Notes: generated by a model from the letters alone, not told the origin. A DNA stretch of 52,920 bases from Alphaproteobacteria bacterium (GCA_009908505.1 JAAAPD010000027.1:1-52920), one strand, 5' to 3'; shown: positions 37,802-47,186, counted from the stretch's first letter. Program-made: numbers and translations.

Positions 37802-37922
37802 TGCGCGCTCCTTCTTCGGTCGCCCGTCATGTAAGCCGCCTGCCCCGGCACGTCCAGTGGGCGCTTTTCACGCGGGCAAAGCTGCGCTAAGCCTTTTGCA
37901 GGGAAAGACTTGGGGACAGCAC

Positions 37923-38414
37923 ATGCGGCGCGGCCTTCTTCTGACAGCATTGATCTTTGCCACCACCTCGGGCTGCGCCCGGCTGGCCGACAGCCCGGTG
38001 AACCCGCTGAACTGGTTTGGCGGCGGCGGCGGCGCGCAACAGGTCGCCGCCGATCCGGCCGAGCGGCGCCCGCTTGTGCCCGAAACCCGCCGCCAGGTGA
38101 CCGTGGACCAGCGCGTGCCGGTGCAGACCATCACCGCGCTGACGATCGACCGCACGCCCTATGGCGCCATCGTCACCGCGACCGGCCGGACCGACATTCA
38201 AGGCTATTTCAACGCCGAACTGGTGCCGGTCTCGACCGACGGCGGCACGCTGACGCTGGAACTGCGCGCCGAGGCCCCGCCGGCCTTCACCGCGATGGGC
38301 CCGGCCCGCAGCCGGCAGATTACCGTGGCCTACACGCTGGACCGGGCCGACCTGGCCGCGATCCGCACCGTCCGCGTCACCGGGGTGGAAAACAGCCGCA
38401 GCGCGCGCCCCTAG
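37923..38414 (+). CDS. Lipoprotein of unknown function
   Basis: The 163-residue product has a lipoprotein signal (LIFATTSGC, lipid-modified Cys18) followed by a Gly-rich linker and a beta-rich domain (VQTITALTIDRTPYGAIVTATGR, GTLTLELRAEAPP). It is anchored in the membrane and faces the periplasm. No family with a known role is recognised. The start is ATG 37923, with GGGGA 8 bases upstream. Confidence 0.85.
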   Translation: MRRGLLLTALIFATTSGCARLADSPVNPLNWFGGGGGAQQVAADPAERRPLVPETRRQVTVDQRVPVQTITALTIDRTPYGAIVTATGRTDIQGYFNAELVPVSTDGGTLTLELRAEAPPAFTAMGPARSRQITVAYTLDRADLAAIRTVRVTGVENSRSARP

Positions 38415-38432
38415 GCCGGGCGGATCGCGGCG

Positions 38433-39590
38433 CTAGATCGCCCGCGCCACGACCTTCTGGCCCTGCACCACAAGGCCGATTTCTCCGTCGCACAGCCGCA
38501 GCGCATCGGCGCCGAACACCTCCTTGCGCCAGCCCCTGAGCGCGGGCACGTCCCGTTCCCCCGCAGCCAGCGCATCGAGATCGGCGGAACTGGCGATCAG
38601 TTTCTGCGCCACGCCCTCGCCCTCGGCCTTGGCCTTGAGCAGGACGCGCAGCATGTCCGCCAGGGCCGGGTTCACCTGCAGTTTCTCGCGGCTGCGGTCG
38701 GGTTTGGGCATGTCCTCGGGGTCGGTTTCCAGCCCGGCCTTGACCGCGTGCAGGATGCCTTCGGCGATCTCGCCGCGCCGGGCCTCGCGCAGCAGCAGGC
38801 GCGAGCGGGACAGGTCCTTGTCCGATTGTGGCTTGGTCGAGGCCAGCTCGACCAGCGCATCATCCTTGAAGACCCGGTTGCGGGGAATGTTGCGCGCCTG
38901 GGCATAGCCTTCGCGGAACCGCGCCAGTTCCCGCACCACCGCCAGGAACTTGCCCGAACTGTTGCGCGTCTTGATCCGCTTCCAGGCCTCGCCCGGGTCG
39001 ACCCGGTAGGTGGCCGGGTCCTGAAGCACGGCCATTTCCTCGGCCACCCATTTGCGGCGCCCCGACCGGGCAATCTGGCGGTCCAGTTCCTCGTAGATCA
39101 CCCGCAGATGGGTCACGTCGGCCAGGGCATATTTCTTCTGCGCCTCGGTCAGCGGGCGGCGCGACCAGTCGGTGAACCGGCTGGATTTGTCCAGCGACGC
39201 CTTGGCGATCTTGCGCACAAGGGTTTCATACCCCACCTGCTCGCCGAATCCGCAGACCATGGCCGCCACCTGCGTGTCGAACAGCGGTTCGGGGATGATC
39301 CCGGCATCCACGTGGAAAATCTCCAAGTCCTGGCGCGCGGCATGGAACACCTTGACCACGCCATGATCCCGGAAAAGATCGTAGAGCGGGTCCAGCGTCA
39401 GCCCGTCGGCCAACGGATCGACCAGCACCGCGTGCGCATCGCCCTCGCCCGGATAGGCCAGCTGCACAAGGCACAGCTTGGAATAATAGGTCCGCTCGCG
39501 CAGGAACTCGGTATCGACGGTGACATAGGGGTGGTTGGCGGCCTCGGCGCAGAAAGCGGCAAGGTCCTCGGTCTTGGTAATGGTTTTCAT
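38433..39590 (-). CDS. rnd: Ribonuclease D
   Basis: RNase D is a 3'-to-5' exonuclease that trims tRNA and other stable RNA precursors. The 385-residue protein has the DEDDy exonuclease domain: Asp and Glu in VTVDTEFLRERTYY, Asp in VKVFHAARQDLEIF, and Tyr/Asp in KKYALADVTHL. An HRDC-type helical domain (FREGYAQARNIPRNRVFKDD) follows. It converges on the lipoprotein gene and is separated from purN by nine bases. Confidence 0.96.
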   Translation of the reverse strand: MKTITKTEDLAAFCAEAANHPYVTVDTEFLRERTYYSKLCLVQLAYPGEGDAHAVLVDPLADGLTLDPLYDLFRDHGVVKVFHAARQDLEIFHVDAGIIPEPLFDTQVAAMVCGFGEQVGYETLVRKIAKASLDKSSRFTDWSRRPLTEAQKKYALADVTHLRVIYEELDRQIARSGRRKWVAEEMAVLQDPATYRVDPGEAWKRIKTRNSSGKFLAVVRELARFREGYAQARNIPRNRVFKDDALVELASTKPQSDKDLSRSRLLLREARRGEIAEGILHAVKAGLETDPEDMPKPDRSREKLQVNPALADMLRVLLKAKAEGEGVAQKLIASSADLDALAAGERDVPALRGWRKEVFGADALRLCDGEIGLVVQGQKVVARAI

Positions 39591-39599
39591 GGCATTGCC

Positions 39600-40220
39600 T
39601 TAGCCTTTTTTTGCGGGGACCGAAAGCCAGGGCAGGAAGATGGGCGTCCGGTCCCCCGACGCAAAGCGCCGCAGCACCGCGGGGTAGAGCCGGTGTTCCT
39701 GTTCCAGAACCCGCGCGGCCAGGCTGTCGGGCGTGTCGGCCGGGCGGACCGGCACCCGCGCCTGCCCCAGGATCGGGCCGCCATCGAGTTCCGCAGTCAC
39801 CTCGTGCACGCTGCAACCGGCTTCGGCATCGCCGGCCGCCAATGCGCGGGCATGCGTATGAAGCCCCTTGTATTTCGGCAGCAGCGAGGGATGGATGTTC
39901 AGCATCTTCCCGGCGTAGCGGGTGATGAAAAGCGGCGTCAGGATGCGCATGAATCCGGCCAGGCACAGGATATCCGGAGCGTGGGGATCAATGGCTGAAA
40001 CGAGCGCATTTTCAAAAGCTTCCCGATCGCCCTTGAAGTCGCGATGATCGACGACGTCCGCCGGGATGCCGCGGTCGCGTGCCTTTTGCAGCCCGCCCGC
40101 ATCTGGGACATTGGACAGCACCAGGCAGGGCCGCGCGGGATGATCGCCCACCATGCTGTCAGCCAGCGTCACCATGTTGGACCCGCCGCCGGAAATCAGG
40201 ATCGCGACCCGTTTGGTCAA
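39600..40220 (-). CDS. purN: Phosphoribosylglycinamide formyltransferase
   Basis: PurN adds a formyl group from 10-formyl-THF to GAR in step 3 of purine synthesis. The 206-residue enzyme shows the phosphate loop ISGGGSNM near the N-terminus, FMRILTPLF, and the active-site [12 protein letters not shown] plus [17 protein letters not shown] with the catalytic Asp. The start overlaps the purM stop by four bases, so purM-purN is an operon. Confidence 0.97.
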   Translation of the reverse strand: MTKRVAILISGGGSNMVTLADSMVGDHPARPCLVLSNVPDAGGLQKARDRGIPADVVDHRDFKGDREAFENALVSAIDPHAPDILCLAGFMRILTPLFITRYAGKMLNIHPSLLPKYKGLHTHARALAAGDAEAGCSVHEVTAELDGGPILGQARVPVRPADTPDSLAARVLEQEHRLYPAVLRRFASGDRTPIFLPWLSVPAKKG

Positions 40221-41275
40221 AGAAGAGCGCCCTCGTAGCGCACGCCTGCGCCGTTCGTGACCCGGCCAAGTTCGACCACGGTTTCACCCTCGCCCGCCAG
40301 GATCGCCGCGATGCGCTGTGCCTCGTCCTCGGCCACGACGACCACCATGCCGATGCCGCTGTTGAAGGTCTTGAGCATCTCGGCCGCGTCCATCCCGCCC
40401 TGCCCGGCCAGAAAGCGGAAGACCGGCGGTACCTCCCAGGCATCGAGGTTCACGTCGGCGCCCAGCCCCTCGGGCAGGACCCGCGGCAGGTTCTCTGTCA
40501 GCCCACCGCCGGTGATATGGGCCAGGCCATGCACGCCGCCCGCCCGGATCGCGGCCAGCACCTGTGTCACATAAAGCCGGGTGGGCGCCAGAAGCGCCGC
40601 GCCCAGCGTGCCCTCGGCCCAGGGGCAGGGATCGCCCCAGCCCAGGCCCGATTGTTCGACCACCCGGCGCACCAGCGAATAGCCGTTGGAATGCACCCCG
40701 TTGCTGGTCAGGCCCAACAGCACATCGCCTGCGGCCACGTCGGCGGGCAGCGCCGCGCCCCGTTCCATCGCGCCCACGGCAAAACCGGCAAGGTCGAAAT
40801 CCCCGGCCGGATACATGCCCGGCATTTCCGCTGTCTCGCCGCCGATCAGGGCACAGCCGCTGTCCGCGCAGCCCTTGGCGATGCCCTCGATCACCCGGGC
40901 GGCGGCATCCAGGTCCAGCTTGCCCGTGGCGAAGTAGTCGAGAAAGAACAGAGGCTCGGCGCCCTGGCAAACCAGGTCGTTGACGCACATGGCGACAAGG
41001 TCGATGCCGACGCCGTCCATCTCACCGGTATCGATGGCGATGCGCAGCTTGGTGCCCACCCCGTCGGTCGCGGCCACCAGCACAGGATCGTCGTATCCGG
41101 CGGCCTTCAGGTCGAACAGCCCGCCGAAACCGCCCAGCCCGGCCATGACGCCCGCACGGTTGGTGCGTTTGGCCGCGGGCTTGATCCGGTCGACCAGTGC
41201 GTTTCCTGCGTCGATATCCACCCCGGCATCCGCATAGGTCAGCCCATTGCCCTTGCCATTGCCCTTGTCCGTCAT
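40217..41275 (-). CDS. purM: Phosphoribosylformylglycinamidine cyclo-ligase
   Basis: PurM closes the imidazole ring of AIR in step 5. The start is ATG 41275 ([18 protein letters not shown]), giving 352 residues. Signatures are [44 protein letters not shown] and [16 protein letters not shown]. The first about 10 residues (KGNGKGNG) are low-complexity. It is coupled to purN by a four-base overlap. Confidence 0.97.
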   Translation of the reverse strand: MTDKGNGKGNGLTYADAGVDIDAGNALVDRIKPAAKRTNRAGVMAGLGGFGGLFDLKAAGYDDPVLVAATDGVGTKLRIAIDTGEMDGVGIDLVAMCVNDLVCQGAEPLFFLDYFATGKLDLDAAARVIEGIAKGCADSGCALIGGETAEMPGMYPAGDFDLAGFAVGAMERGAALPADVAAGDVLLGLTSNGVHSNGYSLVRRVVEQSGLGWGDPCPWAEGTLGAALLAPTRLYVTQVLAAIRAGGVHGLAHITGGGLTENLPRVLPEGLGADVNLDAWEVPPVFRFLAGQGGMDAAEMLKTFNSGIGMVVVVAEDEAQRIAAILAGEGETVVELGRVTNGAGVRYEGALL

Positions 41276-41409
41276 TTCGCGCCTGCTCCTGCCCTGCATC
41301 GTGCGCCACGCGATAGCCTGATTTCTAACGCGGGGCAACGGCGGGGTTGACCTGTGCTTTCGCGTCACCATGTTGCATCAAAGAATTCTAATGTTTGAAA
41401 GGAACGAAC

Positions 41410-42291
41410 ATGACCTCGCAAACGCCCTCTCCCGTCGTCCGCGCCTTTTTCGACCGGCCGACCGGCAGCCTGCAATACGTCTTTCATGACCCGAAGACGC
41501 GGCGTGCGGCCATCGTGGACCCGGTCTGGAACTACTACCCCGAGGCCGGCGCCGTCAGCACGCAGAGCGCCGATGAGATCCTTGCCCATGTGCAGGCCGA
41601 AGGGCTGACCGTCGACTGGATACTGGACACCCACCCCCATGCCGACCATTTCAGCGCCGGACCCTACCTGAAAGAGAAGCTGGGCGCGCCCCATGGCATC
41701 GGGGAAAAGGTGACCGGCGTGCAAAAACTATGGCAGGACCTCTACAACCTGCCCGACCTGGCCACCGATGGCGGCCAGTGGGACCGGCTCTTTGCTGCAG
41801 GAGAGGAGTTCATGGTCGGCGAGATCCCCGTGAAAGTCATGTTCTCGCCCGGACACACGCTGGCCTCGATCACCTATGTGGCGGGGGATGCGGCCTTCGT
41901 CCATGACACGCTGATGATGCCCGCCTCGGGCACCAGCCGCGCGGATTTCCCGGGCGGCAGCACCGAGGATCTGTGGAATTCCATCCGCGCGATCCTGGAC
42001 CTGCCGGGGCAGACCCGACTTTACGTCGGGCATGACTACCCCACCCCCGGGGTGGCGCCGCAATACATGGCCACGGTAGCCGAGCACCGGCTTAGCAACC
42101 GTCACGTCAAGGACGGCATCGGCAAGGCCGAATTCATCACCACGCGCGACGCGCGCGACCAGACCCTGAAATTGCCCGCGCGGATGCTCGAGGCGCTTCA
42201 GGTCAATATCCGGGGCGGCCGCCTGCCCGAGGCCGAAGCGGACGGCCACACCTATCTGAAGAAGCCCATCGGCCGGTTCGACCCGCGTTGA
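41410..42291 (+). CDS. MBL-fold hydrolase, persulfide-dioxygenase/Blh-like
   Basis: The start is ATG 41410 behind AAAGGAACG; a TTG 15 bases upstream is less likely. The 293-residue metallo-beta-lactamase fold has the metal motif THPHADHFSAG, FSPGHTLASITYVAGDAAFV, and GHDYPTPG. The layout matches ETHE1/Blh persulfide dioxygenases, which oxidise glutathione persulfide with one iron and are often controlled by BigR. No BigR gene or sulfurtransferase is adjacent, so the substrate is inferred from family resemblance. Confidence 0.85.
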   Translation: MTSQTPSPVVRAFFDRPTGSLQYVFHDPKTRRAAIVDPVWNYYPEAGAVSTQSADEILAHVQAEGLTVDWILDTHPHADHFSAGPYLKEKLGAPHGIGEKVTGVQKLWQDLYNLPDLATDGGQWDRLFAAGEEFMVGEIPVKVMFSPGHTLASITYVAGDAAFVHDTLMMPASGTSRADFPGGSTEDLWNSIRAILDLPGQTRLYVGHDYPTPGVAPQYMATVAEHRLSNRHVKDGIGKAEFITTRDARDQTLKLPARMLEALQVNIRGGRLPEAEADGHTYLKKPIGRFDPR

Positions 42292-42307
42292 ACTATCGGT
42301 GTTGACG

Positions 42308-42342
42308 CGCCAGCCCTTTTCAGCGTAGCGGAAGGGCTGGCG
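42308..42342 (+). terminator. Perfect hairpin between the MBL gene and the tRNA
   Basis: An 11-bp stem (42308-42318 with 42332-42342) ends on the first base of the tRNA. It has TTTT at the start of its loop but no T-run after it. It may end the upstream gene or mark the tRNA 5' processing region. TTGACG at 42302-42307 could be the tRNA promoter's -35 element. Confidence 0.4.
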
Positions 42343-42418
42343 GGCCTGTAGCTCAATTGGTTAGAGCAGAGCGCTCATAACGCTTTGGTTGCGGGTTCAA
42401 GTCCTGCCGGGCCTACCA
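42342..42418 (+). tRNA. tRNA with CAT anticodon, probably tRNA-Ile2 (lysidine-modified)
   Basis: The gene is 77 bases with an encoded CCA end. The anticodon stem AGCG/CGCT closes the loop CTCATAA, so the anticodon is CAT. The T-arm is GCGGG-TTCAAGT-CCTGC. The acceptor has C4-G69 and C5-G68, features that TilS uses to recognise Ile2 in E. coli, which favours tRNA-Ile2 over elongator Met. It is not an initiator by overall shape. Automatic tools may label it tRNA-Met. Confidence 0.9.
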
Positions 42419-42530
42419 CCGCCGAAATCGCGAAGATGATTATCGGCGGCTTGCGCAAAGCGCGTTTGCCAGCGGCGAATGCGCAGCGGCACCCCCGGCG
42501 GCAGGGCGCGCAGAGCCTGGGCCCCGCCCC

Positions 42531-43850
42531 CTATCGCGGCAGAACGATATCCACGCGCAACCCGCCCAGCGCCTCGCTGTCCTCCAGCCGCAGGGTGCCG
42601 CCATGGCTGCGGGCGATATCGGCCACGATGGCCAGGCCCAGCCCGACGCCGGACCCTTGATCCTGGTTGCGCGACGGGTCCAGCCGGGTGAAGGGGCGCA
42701 CCGCGTCCTCGCGTGCGCCCGGTGGGATGCCCGGACCGTTATCCTCGACCGAGAATCGCACCGCCCGCAGGCTGACCTGCACGCTCAGCCGCGCCTTGTC
42801 GCCGTAGCGCAGCGCGTTGCCGATCAGGTTTTCCAGCGCGCGCCGGATGGCCATGGGGCGCAGCTGCACCTCTTCCCCGTCGCCGATCATCTCGCCTTCG
42901 TCCACGGCTTGGTCCATGCGCGCGGCATCGGCCAGTACCTGGTCGGCCAGCGCCACGGGGTCCACCGGGCTGCGCTCGTCCTCGGCCGCGCCGCGGGCAT
43001 AATCCAGAAAGGCGTCCAGCAGGCGTTCCATGTCCGCGACATCGCGGGTCAGCGGCGCGACGTCATCATCCTCCAGCAGACCCAACCCCAGCTTGAGCCG
43101 CGTCAGGGGCGTGCGCAGGTCATGCGAAATCCCCGACAGCATCAGCGTGCGCGCCTGGGTCTGGCGTTCCAGCCGGGCCCGCATGTCGAGGAAGGCATGC
43201 CCGGCGGCGCGCACCTCGTTTGCGCCGGTCGGGGTATAGGGGATCACCCGCCCGCGGCCGTATTCGGCCGAGGCATTGGCCAGCCGCTTTATCGGGCGCA
43301 GCTGGTTGCGCAGGTAGATATAGGCGATCACCGTCATCAGCACGCCCAGGAACACCATGAGCACCAGCAACTGGTGCGGGTTCGAGGCCGACACCCGCCG
43401 CCGGTCGAACCCCACGGACATCGGCCCGTGATCGGTTTCGATCCACAACAGGACGCGCCGGTCATCGGGCAGCAGGATCGGCCCCACCTGCGGCAGCCCC
43501 GCGCGCAGCACCCGGCGCAGGACCAGGCCGGAAAAATCGTACCAGCGCCGTTGATCGGCTTCGGGCAGGTCCGGGTCCGGCAGGCGCACGTCCAGCGCCA
43601 GCGCCGGGGCGATGCCGTCTATGGCCGATTGCGCCGCCGCCCGGTCGGCGGTCGCGTTCACCGTGTCGGTCAGGTAGGTCAGGTCATAAAGGACGGACCG
43701 GGTCATCTGCTCGGTCACGTCCTCGAAATGGCGCTGGATGAAGGCGACCGAGATCGTCAGTTGCAGCGTGATCACCGGCAGGATCAGGATCAGCGCGGCC
43801 CGGCCATAAAGGCCGCGGGGCATGTATCGTTTGAGCCACTGGAACATCAT
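42531..43850 (-). CDS. EnvZ-like sensor histidine kinase
   Basis: The 439-residue inner-membrane kinase starts with a membrane helix (AALILILPVITLQLTISVAF). A periplasmic region of about 110 residues, a second helix (LLVLMVFLGVLMTVIAYIYL) and a HAMP domain (LRPIKRLANASAEYGRG) follow. The His box GISHDLRTPLTRLKL is the EnvZ/CpxA type. ATPase motifs are NLIGNALRYG, VEDNGPGIP and GSGVGLGLAIV. No response regulator gene is adjacent. It is divergent from the MBL gene at 43892. ATG 43847 is an alternative start. Confidence 0.9.
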   Translation of the reverse strand: MMFQWLKRYMPRGLYGRAALILILPVITLQLTISVAFIQRHFEDVTEQMTRSVLYDLTYLTDTVNATADRAAAQSAIDGIAPALALDVRLPDPDLPEADQRRWYDFSGLVLRRVLRAGLPQVGPILLPDDRRVLLWIETDHGPMSVGFDRRRVSASNPHQLLVLMVFLGVLMTVIAYIYLRNQLRPIKRLANASAEYGRGRVIPYTPTGANEVRAAGHAFLDMRARLERQTQARTLMLSGISHDLRTPLTRLKLGLGLLEDDDVAPLTRDVADMERLLDAFLDYARGAAEDERSPVDPVALADQVLADAARMDQAVDEGEMIGDGEEVQLRPMAIRRALENLIGNALRYGDKARLSVQVSLRAVRFSVEDNGPGIPPGAREDAVRPFTRLDPSRNQDQGSGVGLGLAIVADIARSHGGTLRLEDSEALGGLRVDIVLPR

Positions 43851-43891
43851 GGGCTAAGGCTATCCCCGGGGCGCGGCGAAGGGAACGCAAG

Positions 43892-44800
43892 ATGCAGGAT
43901 GAACTGGAAAAACCGCGGCCGGGCGTCCCGGTGGACCTGGCCGAGGGGCTGGCCATGGTGCTGGGGCCGAACCCGTCGCCCATGACCCATTGGGGCACCA
44001 ATACCTACCTGCTGGGTGACAGCCGCCTGGCGGTGATCGACCCCGGCCCCGACGATCCGCGTCACCGGGCCGCCTTGCGGACGGCGATCGCCGGGCGCCC
44101 GGTCAGCCATATCCTGGTGACTCATGCCCATCTGGACCATTCGCCCCTTGCCCGCCCGCTGTCGCGCGAGACCGGCGCGCCGGTTCTGGCCTTCGGCGAT
44201 GCACGGTCCGGGCGCAGCGCGGTGATGCAGGACCTCGCCCGGTCCGGCCTGGTGGGTGGCGGCGAAGGTGTCGATACGGGCTTCTGCCCGGACGAAATTC
44301 TGGCCGATGGCGACCGGATCGCCGGTGACGGCTGGGCCCTGCGGGCACTGCACACGCCCGGCCACATGGGCAATCACCTGTGCTTTTTGTGGGAGGACAG
44401 CGCCTTCAGTGGCGATCACGTCATGGGCTGGGCCAGTTCGCTGGTCTCGCCCCCCGATGGCGACCTGACGGATTTCATGGCCGGCTGCGCCAGACTGGCC
44501 GCCACGGGGGTTGCGCGGCTTTGGCCCGGCCACGGCGCACCGGTCGCCGATGGCCAGGCCCGCATCGCCGAGCTGATCGCCCACCGCATGGCGCGCGAGG
44601 CGCAGATCCGCGCCGCCCTGGACGAGGCCCCCGGCACGGCCGCCGAGATCACCAGGCGGGTCTATACCGACGTGCCCCCGGCCCTGCTGGTGGCCGCTGA
44701 ACGCAACGTCCTGGCCCACCTGATCGACCTGTCCGGGCGCGGCCTGGCACGGCCCGAAACGCCCCTGACGGCCTCGGCGCGTTTCGCCGTCGCCGGATAG
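43892..44800 (+). CDS. MBL-fold hydrolase (LACTB2/RNase Z-like group)
   Basis: The 302-residue protein has the metal-binding HxHxDH motif in VTHAHLDHSPLAR, the second His in HTPGHMGNHLCFLWEDSAFSG and Asp in GDHVMGW. WPGHGAPV provides the last His. A C-terminal winged-helix-like region (DEAPGTAAEITRRVYTDVPP, VLAHLIDLSGRGL) is typical of LACTB2-like nucleases and hydrolases. The substrate is uncertain. Confidence 0.88.
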   Translation: MQDELEKPRPGVPVDLAEGLAMVLGPNPSPMTHWGTNTYLLGDSRLAVIDPGPDDPRHRAALRTAIAGRPVSHILVTHAHLDHSPLARPLSRETGAPVLAFGDARSGRSAVMQDLARSGLVGGGEGVDTGFCPDEILADGDRIAGDGWALRALHTPGHMGNHLCFLWEDSAFSGDHVMGWASSLVSPPDGDLTDFMAGCARLAATGVARLWPGHGAPVADGQARIAELIAHRMAREAQIRAALDEAPGTAAEITRRVYTDVPPALLVAAERNVLAHLIDLSGRGLARPETPLTASARFAVAG

Positions 44801-44834
44801 TGCGGGCCCTGTCAAAAAACTGAAAGGAACCCTC

Positions 44835-44863
44835 TGGACGCGCCAGAATCCTGTTGCTATACG
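44835..44863 (+). promoter_or_regulatory. Promoter of the tRNA-Asn gene
   Basis: TGGACG (44835-44840) and TATACG (44858-44863) are 17 bases apart and lie 11 bases before the mature tRNA 5' end. The match is moderate at -35 and good at -10. Confidence 0.5.
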
Positions 44864-44874
44864 CGCCTTCGTGT

Positions 44875-44949
44875 TCCGGCGTAGCTCAGCGGTAGAGCAG
44901 TTGACTGTTAATCAATTGGTCGTAGGTTCGATCCCTACCGCCGGAGCCA
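44875..44949 (+). tRNA. tRNA-Asn (GTT)
   Basis: The gene is 75 bases with an encoded CCA. The acceptor TCCGGCG pairs perfectly with CGCCGGA; the anticodon loop is CTGTTAA with anticodon GTT; the T-arm is GTAGG-TTCGATC-CCTAC. It is a substrate for the Tgt enzyme encoded at 4154-5284. Confidence 0.97.
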
Positions 44950-45493
44950 AAATTTCCTGACAAGATACGGATTGTCCTGCTTATGGCGGGGCGGTTGTCA
45001 TGAATTTGCCATATTTGCGCCTCATTTCGGCCGATTTGGTCTGTTGGGCTGGAGAAACGGCCCGACAAGAGGCCGCCAGGCAGAGACCCAGAGGCAGAGC
45101 AGGTTCACGTTATGGCAAAGGACAGTTCCACCCGGCCGACCCCGCCGTCGTCCCGTATCCCCTCCAGCACGGGCACACGGCGCAGGCCGGGCCCTCCGAA
45201 ACCCGTGGTCTTCCGGGACTTCGCCAGCATCTGATCTTATGATGGGTCGCGGGTCCGTAATGCAAAACCCCGACGCCACTTTCGACGGATCGGCACTGAC
45301 GCTGCGTGGCCTTCTCCCTCCGCGCCGCGCCATGTCGATCCGATTTTCTCGAGGCCGGAACAAACAGAACCTGACGGTGGCCGAGCGGTCCCGCAAACTC
45401 TAGGCATGGGACCGGGTGCGCCGGATCGGCCGGGCCTTGCCGAGCCACTGGCGTGGGGCTTTGCGCCCCGCCCAAGGCAGGCTATGAAACATC
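44950..45493 (+). other. Intergenic stretch after tRNA-Asn
   Basis: It holds no gene with family resemblance. Several short open frames exist in both strands; the best is the 40-codon ORF at 45112. Apart from that I see nothing that I can name. No integrase or attachment-site duplication of the tRNA 3' end was noticed. Confidence 0.5.
45112..45234 (+). CDS. Possible 40-residue Pro/Arg/Ser-rich peptide
   Basis: ATG 45112 to TGA 45234 encodes a small basic protein starting MAKDSSTRPTPPSSRIPSST and ending in PVVFRDFASI. Third codon positions are about 80 percent G or C, and no overlapping frame looks better. The ribosome site is weak (AGGTTC). It has no recognised domain. Reported as tentative. 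Confidence 0.35.
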   Translation: MAKDSSTRPTPPSSRIPSSTGTRRRPGPPKPVVFRDFASI

Positions 45494-45985
45494 ATGCGAC
45501 TACTTGCGACCCTTTGCGCCCTTGTTCTTCTGACCGCCTGTGGTGGTGCCCCGCCGGGCCCCGAGACCCGCAAGGTCGCGCCGGTCGCACTCTATCCCGG
45601 GGAAACCCCTCAAATGCGGGCATTGGTGCAAGAATACGCCGCGGTGCATGACATCCCCGAGGCGCTGCTGCACCGTGTCATCCAGCGCGAAAGCGACTAT
45701 CGCCCGGACGCCCGCAACGGCCCCTATTGGGGTCTGATGCAGATCCTGCCGGAAACCGCCGCGCAAATGGGCCATTCCGGCCCGCCCGAGACCTTGCTGG
45801 ACGCCGAGACCAACCTGACATATGCCGGGCGCTACCTGAAAGGGGCCTGGCGGGTGGCCGATGGCGATATCGACGCCGCTGTCATGTGGTATGCGCGCGG
45901 CTATTACTACGAGGCCCGCGACCGCTGCCTGCTGGTCGAGACTGGGTTGCGCGACCGCGAGGTGGCCCGGCACTGCCGCGCTTGA
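45494..45985 (+). CDS. SLT-domain lytic transglycosylase lipoprotein
   Basis: The 163-residue protein has a lipoprotein signal (LVLLTAC, Cys16) and a soluble lytic transglycosylase domain. The catalytic Glu66 lies in VIQRESDYRPDA, followed by GPYWGLMQILPETAAQMG and DAETNLTYAGRYL. It cleaves peptidoglycan strands in the periplasm. It lacks additional peptidoglycan-binding domains, so it is a minimal family member. The start is 30 bases before the end of the signal's charged region, at ATG 45494. Confidence 0.92.
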   Translation: MRLLATLCALVLLTACGGAPPGPETRKVAPVALYPGETPQMRALVQEYAAVHDIPEALLHRVIQRESDYRPDARNGPYWGLMQILPETAAQMGHSGPPETLLDAETNLTYAGRYLKGAWRVADGDIDAAVMWYARGYYYEARDRCLLVETGLRDREVARHCRA

Positions 45986-46016
45986 GGCCCGGATGCGCGT
46001 GACCTAGCGTGGGGCC

Positions 46017-47186
46017 ATGACGCCGGAAATCGTGATCCTTGCCCTTGGCATCCTGTTCCTGGCCGGCCTCGCGCTGGATGCGGTGGGGCACGTGGTGCAT
46101 GTGCCGCGCGTGACGCTGCTGATCCTACTGGGGGTGCTGGTCGGCCCGCCGGGGCTGGACTGGCTGCCCATCGACATCCATTCGGCGCACGAGGTGCTGG
46201 CGCCCACGGCGCTGACCATGGTGGCCTTCTTGATGGGCGGCAGCCTGGACCGCGGCACGCTGGCCGCCCAGGGCCGGGCGATCCTGGCGCTGTCGGTGGT
46301 GCTTGTCCTGGTCACGGCGGCGGTGGTCGGGCTGGGGCTTTGGGCCATGGGGCTGCCGCTGGGGGCGGCGCTGCTGCTCGCGGGCATCTCGACCGCGACC
46401 GCCCCGGCGGCGACGCTCGACGTGATCCGGCAGGCCGGCGCCCAGGCCACGCCCTTCGGCAAGCTGCTTGTCGGGATCGTGGCCATCGACGATGCCTGGG
46501 GGCTGCTGGCCTTTTCGCTGTTGCTGACGCTGGCGGCCACAGTCGGCGGCAATGGGGACGCGCAGGCGCTGGTCCATGCGGGCTACGAGATCGGCGGCGC
46601 GGTGCTTCTGGGTCTTGTCGTCGGGCTGCCCGGCGCGGTTCTCAGCGGCCGGATCAAACCGGGTGAGCCGACCCTGATCGAGGCGCTGGGGCTGGTCTTC
46701 CTGCTAGCCGGGCTGGCCCTTCTGGCAGACGTGTCCTTCTTGATCGCCGGGATGACGGCGGGCGCAGTGATCGCCAACCTGGCGCGCCACCATGAACGCC
46801 CCTTTCACGAGATCGAGCGCATCGAATGGCCCTTCCTGCTTCTGTTCTTCGTCATGGCGGGCGCGTCGCTGGACATCTCGGCGCTGATGGCCGCGGGCTG
46901 GGCGGGGTTGGCCTACATGGTCCTGCGGGCGATGGGCCGGGTGCTGGGGGGCGCCCTGGGTGGGCCGCTGGCGGGCATGACACCCCGCCGGGGCGCGCGT
47001 ACCGCCGCCGCCCTGCTGCCCCAGGCCGGGGTGGCGGTGGGCATGGCCCTGGTCGCGGCCGAGCGGTTTGCGCAGATGGGCGAGATCGTCCTTGCCGTCA
47101 CCATTGCCTCGACCGTGGTCTTCGAGGTGGCCGGACCGCCCCTGACCCAATGGGCATTGGCAAAGGAAAACCGCCCGGACCGTTAG
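46017..47186 (+). CDS. Cation:proton antiporter (CPA superfamily)
   Basis: The 389-residue inner-membrane protein has about twelve hydrophobic helices. Motifs typical of Na+/H+ exchangers are VLVGPPGLDWLP, FLMGGSLD, AGISTATAPAATLDVI and the paired acidic residues of the transport core in VGIVAIDDAWGLL. No cytoplasmic TrkA domain is attached. It likely serves pH or Na+/K+ balance. The stop codon lies inside the hairpin that terminates ndk. Confidence 0.92.
   Translation: MTPEIVILALGILFLAGLALDAVGHVVHVPRVTLLILLGVLVGPPGLDWLPIDIHSAHEVLAPTALTMVAFLMGGSLDRGTLAAQGRAILALSVVLVLVTAAVVGLGLWAMGLPLGAALLLAGISTATAPAATLDVIRQAGAQATPFGKLLVGIVAIDDAWGLLAFSLLLTLAATVGGNGDAQALVHAGYEIGGAVLLGLVVGLPGAVLSGRIKPGEPTLIEALGLVFLLAGLALLADVSFLIAGMTAGAVIANLARHHERPFHEIERIEWPFLLLFFVMAGASLDISALMAAGWAGLAYMVLRAMGRVLGGALGGPLAGMTPRRGARTAAALLPQAGVAVGMALVAAERFAQMGEIVLAVTIASTVVFEVAGPPLTQWALAKENRPDR

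Noticed and set aside
41395..41410. LexA- or BigR-type operator near the persulfide-dioxygenase-like gene
   Set aside because: GGAACGAAC is a short direct repeat without the N7 spacing, and the AT-rich stretch is too short to call a BigR palindrome.
42603..43985. 460-codon open frame on the plus strand
   Set aside because: It is antisense to the EnvZ-like kinase and overlaps the MBL gene start.
45239..45403. Short open frame after the 40-codon ORF
   Set aside because: It has no ribosome site and mixed third-position bias; coding is not supported.
44875..45493. Integration site at tRNA-Asn
   Set aside because: No integrase, no repeated tRNA 3' end and no change in composition downstream.
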